A stretch of 64,000 bases of DNA, taken from positions 310,001 through 374,000 of the forward strand of contig NZ_CAMFKM010000005.1 in the NCBI RefSeq assembly GCF_945957355.1. The letters are read 5' to 3'. Under the pieces are notes generated by a model. The model was not told where the DNA came from. It did not search any database and saw only the letters and a list, made by a program, of their open reading frames with translations. Source of the DNA: an uncultured Reyranella sp. GTDB lineage: Bacteria; Pseudomonadota; Alphaproteobacteria; Reyranellales; Reyranellaceae. Within the stretch, counting starts at the first letter, position 1. Each line of letters starts with the position of its first letter. The position numbers were made by a program, and so were the translations under genes. Positions 63,601 through 64,000 of the stretch are shown here, in pieces.

Positions 63601-64000
63601 TGCCGGCTCAGCCGGCCCCTGATCTGACCGGCGCGCTTGCGCAGCCGCTGGCGCAGACCGCGGAGCAGGCCGCCGTTGGACATCGCCTCGAACACGTCAT
63701 CGGGACCCTCCGGGTCGAGCACCTGGTTGTCGGCCAGCCACTTCTCGACATCCTCGAGGTCGGGGATCTCGTAGGGACGCAGCGAACGTCCGTCGCCGCG
63801 CAGCGCCTCGACGGCCCCGATCAGCGAGCCCTTCGTCTCGATCGCAGCGGCGACCTTGTCTGCCGGAACGCCCAGATGTTCGGCGAGCAGGCTGTCACGC
63901 AGCGCGCGGATCTCGTCCGCGGCGCCCGCGTTGCCGGGATGGGCGGCATCGATCGTGACATCGCATTCCGTGTCGAGGCGCATCGAGCGGTTGTTCATGT
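63591..64000 (-). CDS. Phospholipase D-like protein, C-terminal end (runs off window)
   Basis: The last 136 codons of a leftward gene whose start is beyond the window. MNNRSMRLDTECDVTIDA is the segment just after the second HKD motif, nearly identical in pattern to LNNRSMGADTECDLAIEA of the PLD-VTT protein at 46587. So this is a second phospholipase D paralog. It ends in a basic tail (RGLRQRLRKRAGQIRGRLSRH) and has no VTT domain. Confidence 0.8.
   Translation of the reverse strand, partial: MNNRSMRLDTECDVTIDAAHPGNAGAADEIRALRDSLLAEHLGVPADKVAAAIETKGSLIGAVEALRGDGRSLRPYEIPDLEDVEKWLADNQVLDPEGPDDVFEAMSNGGLLRGLRQRLRKRAGQIRGRLSRHQS

Noticed and set aside
1..64000. tRNA, rRNA, CRISPR arrays, insertion sequences or prophage genes
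   Set aside because: No cloverleaf-like sequence, repeat-spacer pattern, transposase motif or terminal inverted repeat was noticed, and intergenic space is very small.

Overview
The window is GC-rich chromosomal DNA, densely packed with genes that often overlap by 4 bp. The gene content points to an alphaproteobacterium: a Ugp-type importer, a GlgE-type alpha-glucan operon with a TreS-maltokinase fusion, a bcsA-B-C-D-Z cellulose operon, RND pumps and a standalone LigC-type ligase. The genus cannot be fixed from the sequence alone. No rRNA, tRNA, CRISPR array, insertion sequence or integrase was seen.

Layout. (1) 1-7040: the 3' part of a phosphonate/phosphate-diester hydrolase-type sulfatase-fold enzyme, a complete ugpB-A-E-C-like ABC importer and an amidase. 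This reads as a scavenging operon for phosphorylated or amide-containing solutes. (2) 7116-24214: seven tightly coupled genes, glgE, treS-mak, glgB, glgX, treZ, malQ and treY. Together they can turn trehalose into branched alpha-glucan and back again, with ATP spent at the maltokinase step. No glgC, glgA or otsA is present. (3) 24454-26466: a divergent XRE-cupin regulator and a class III (omega-amino acid:pyruvate type) aminotransferase sharing a short control region. (4) 26739-38521: a cellulose operon (bcsP/R-like, bcsQ, A, B, C, D, Z), followed by a receiver-EAL phosphodiesterase and two GGDEF cyclases (38627-42971). The polymer machinery therefore sits beside enzymes that make and destroy its activator, c-di-GMP.

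(5) 43258-46499: a small SET-domain protein, a Gfo/Idh/MocA oxidoreductase, a GH25 lysozyme-like lipoprotein, a YggS PLP protein and a tiny membrane protein. (6) 46587-52754: a phospholipase D-VTT fusion, an EEP nuclease/phosphatase, a LigC-type DNA ligase split by a frameshift at an ATGA overlap, a lysine-rich DUF6496 protein, a low-complexity BON protein, a 45-codon gene with its own terminator, and a GFA-family gene with a 5-bp frameshift. (7) 52862-58607: a Rieske oxygenase coupled to an SDR dehydrogenase, two MFS transporters and a double-hotdog protein. (8) 58799-63119: an RND membrane-fusion protein and pump. The window closes with a small membrane protein and the C-terminal end of a second phospholipase D-like gene running off the right edge.

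The least explained features are the degenerate GH13-like domain at the front of GlgE, the split ligase, the motif-repeat protein that opens the cellulose operon, the proline-rich front of BcsB, and a 56-nt perfect-stem hairpin between the DUF6496 and BON genes.
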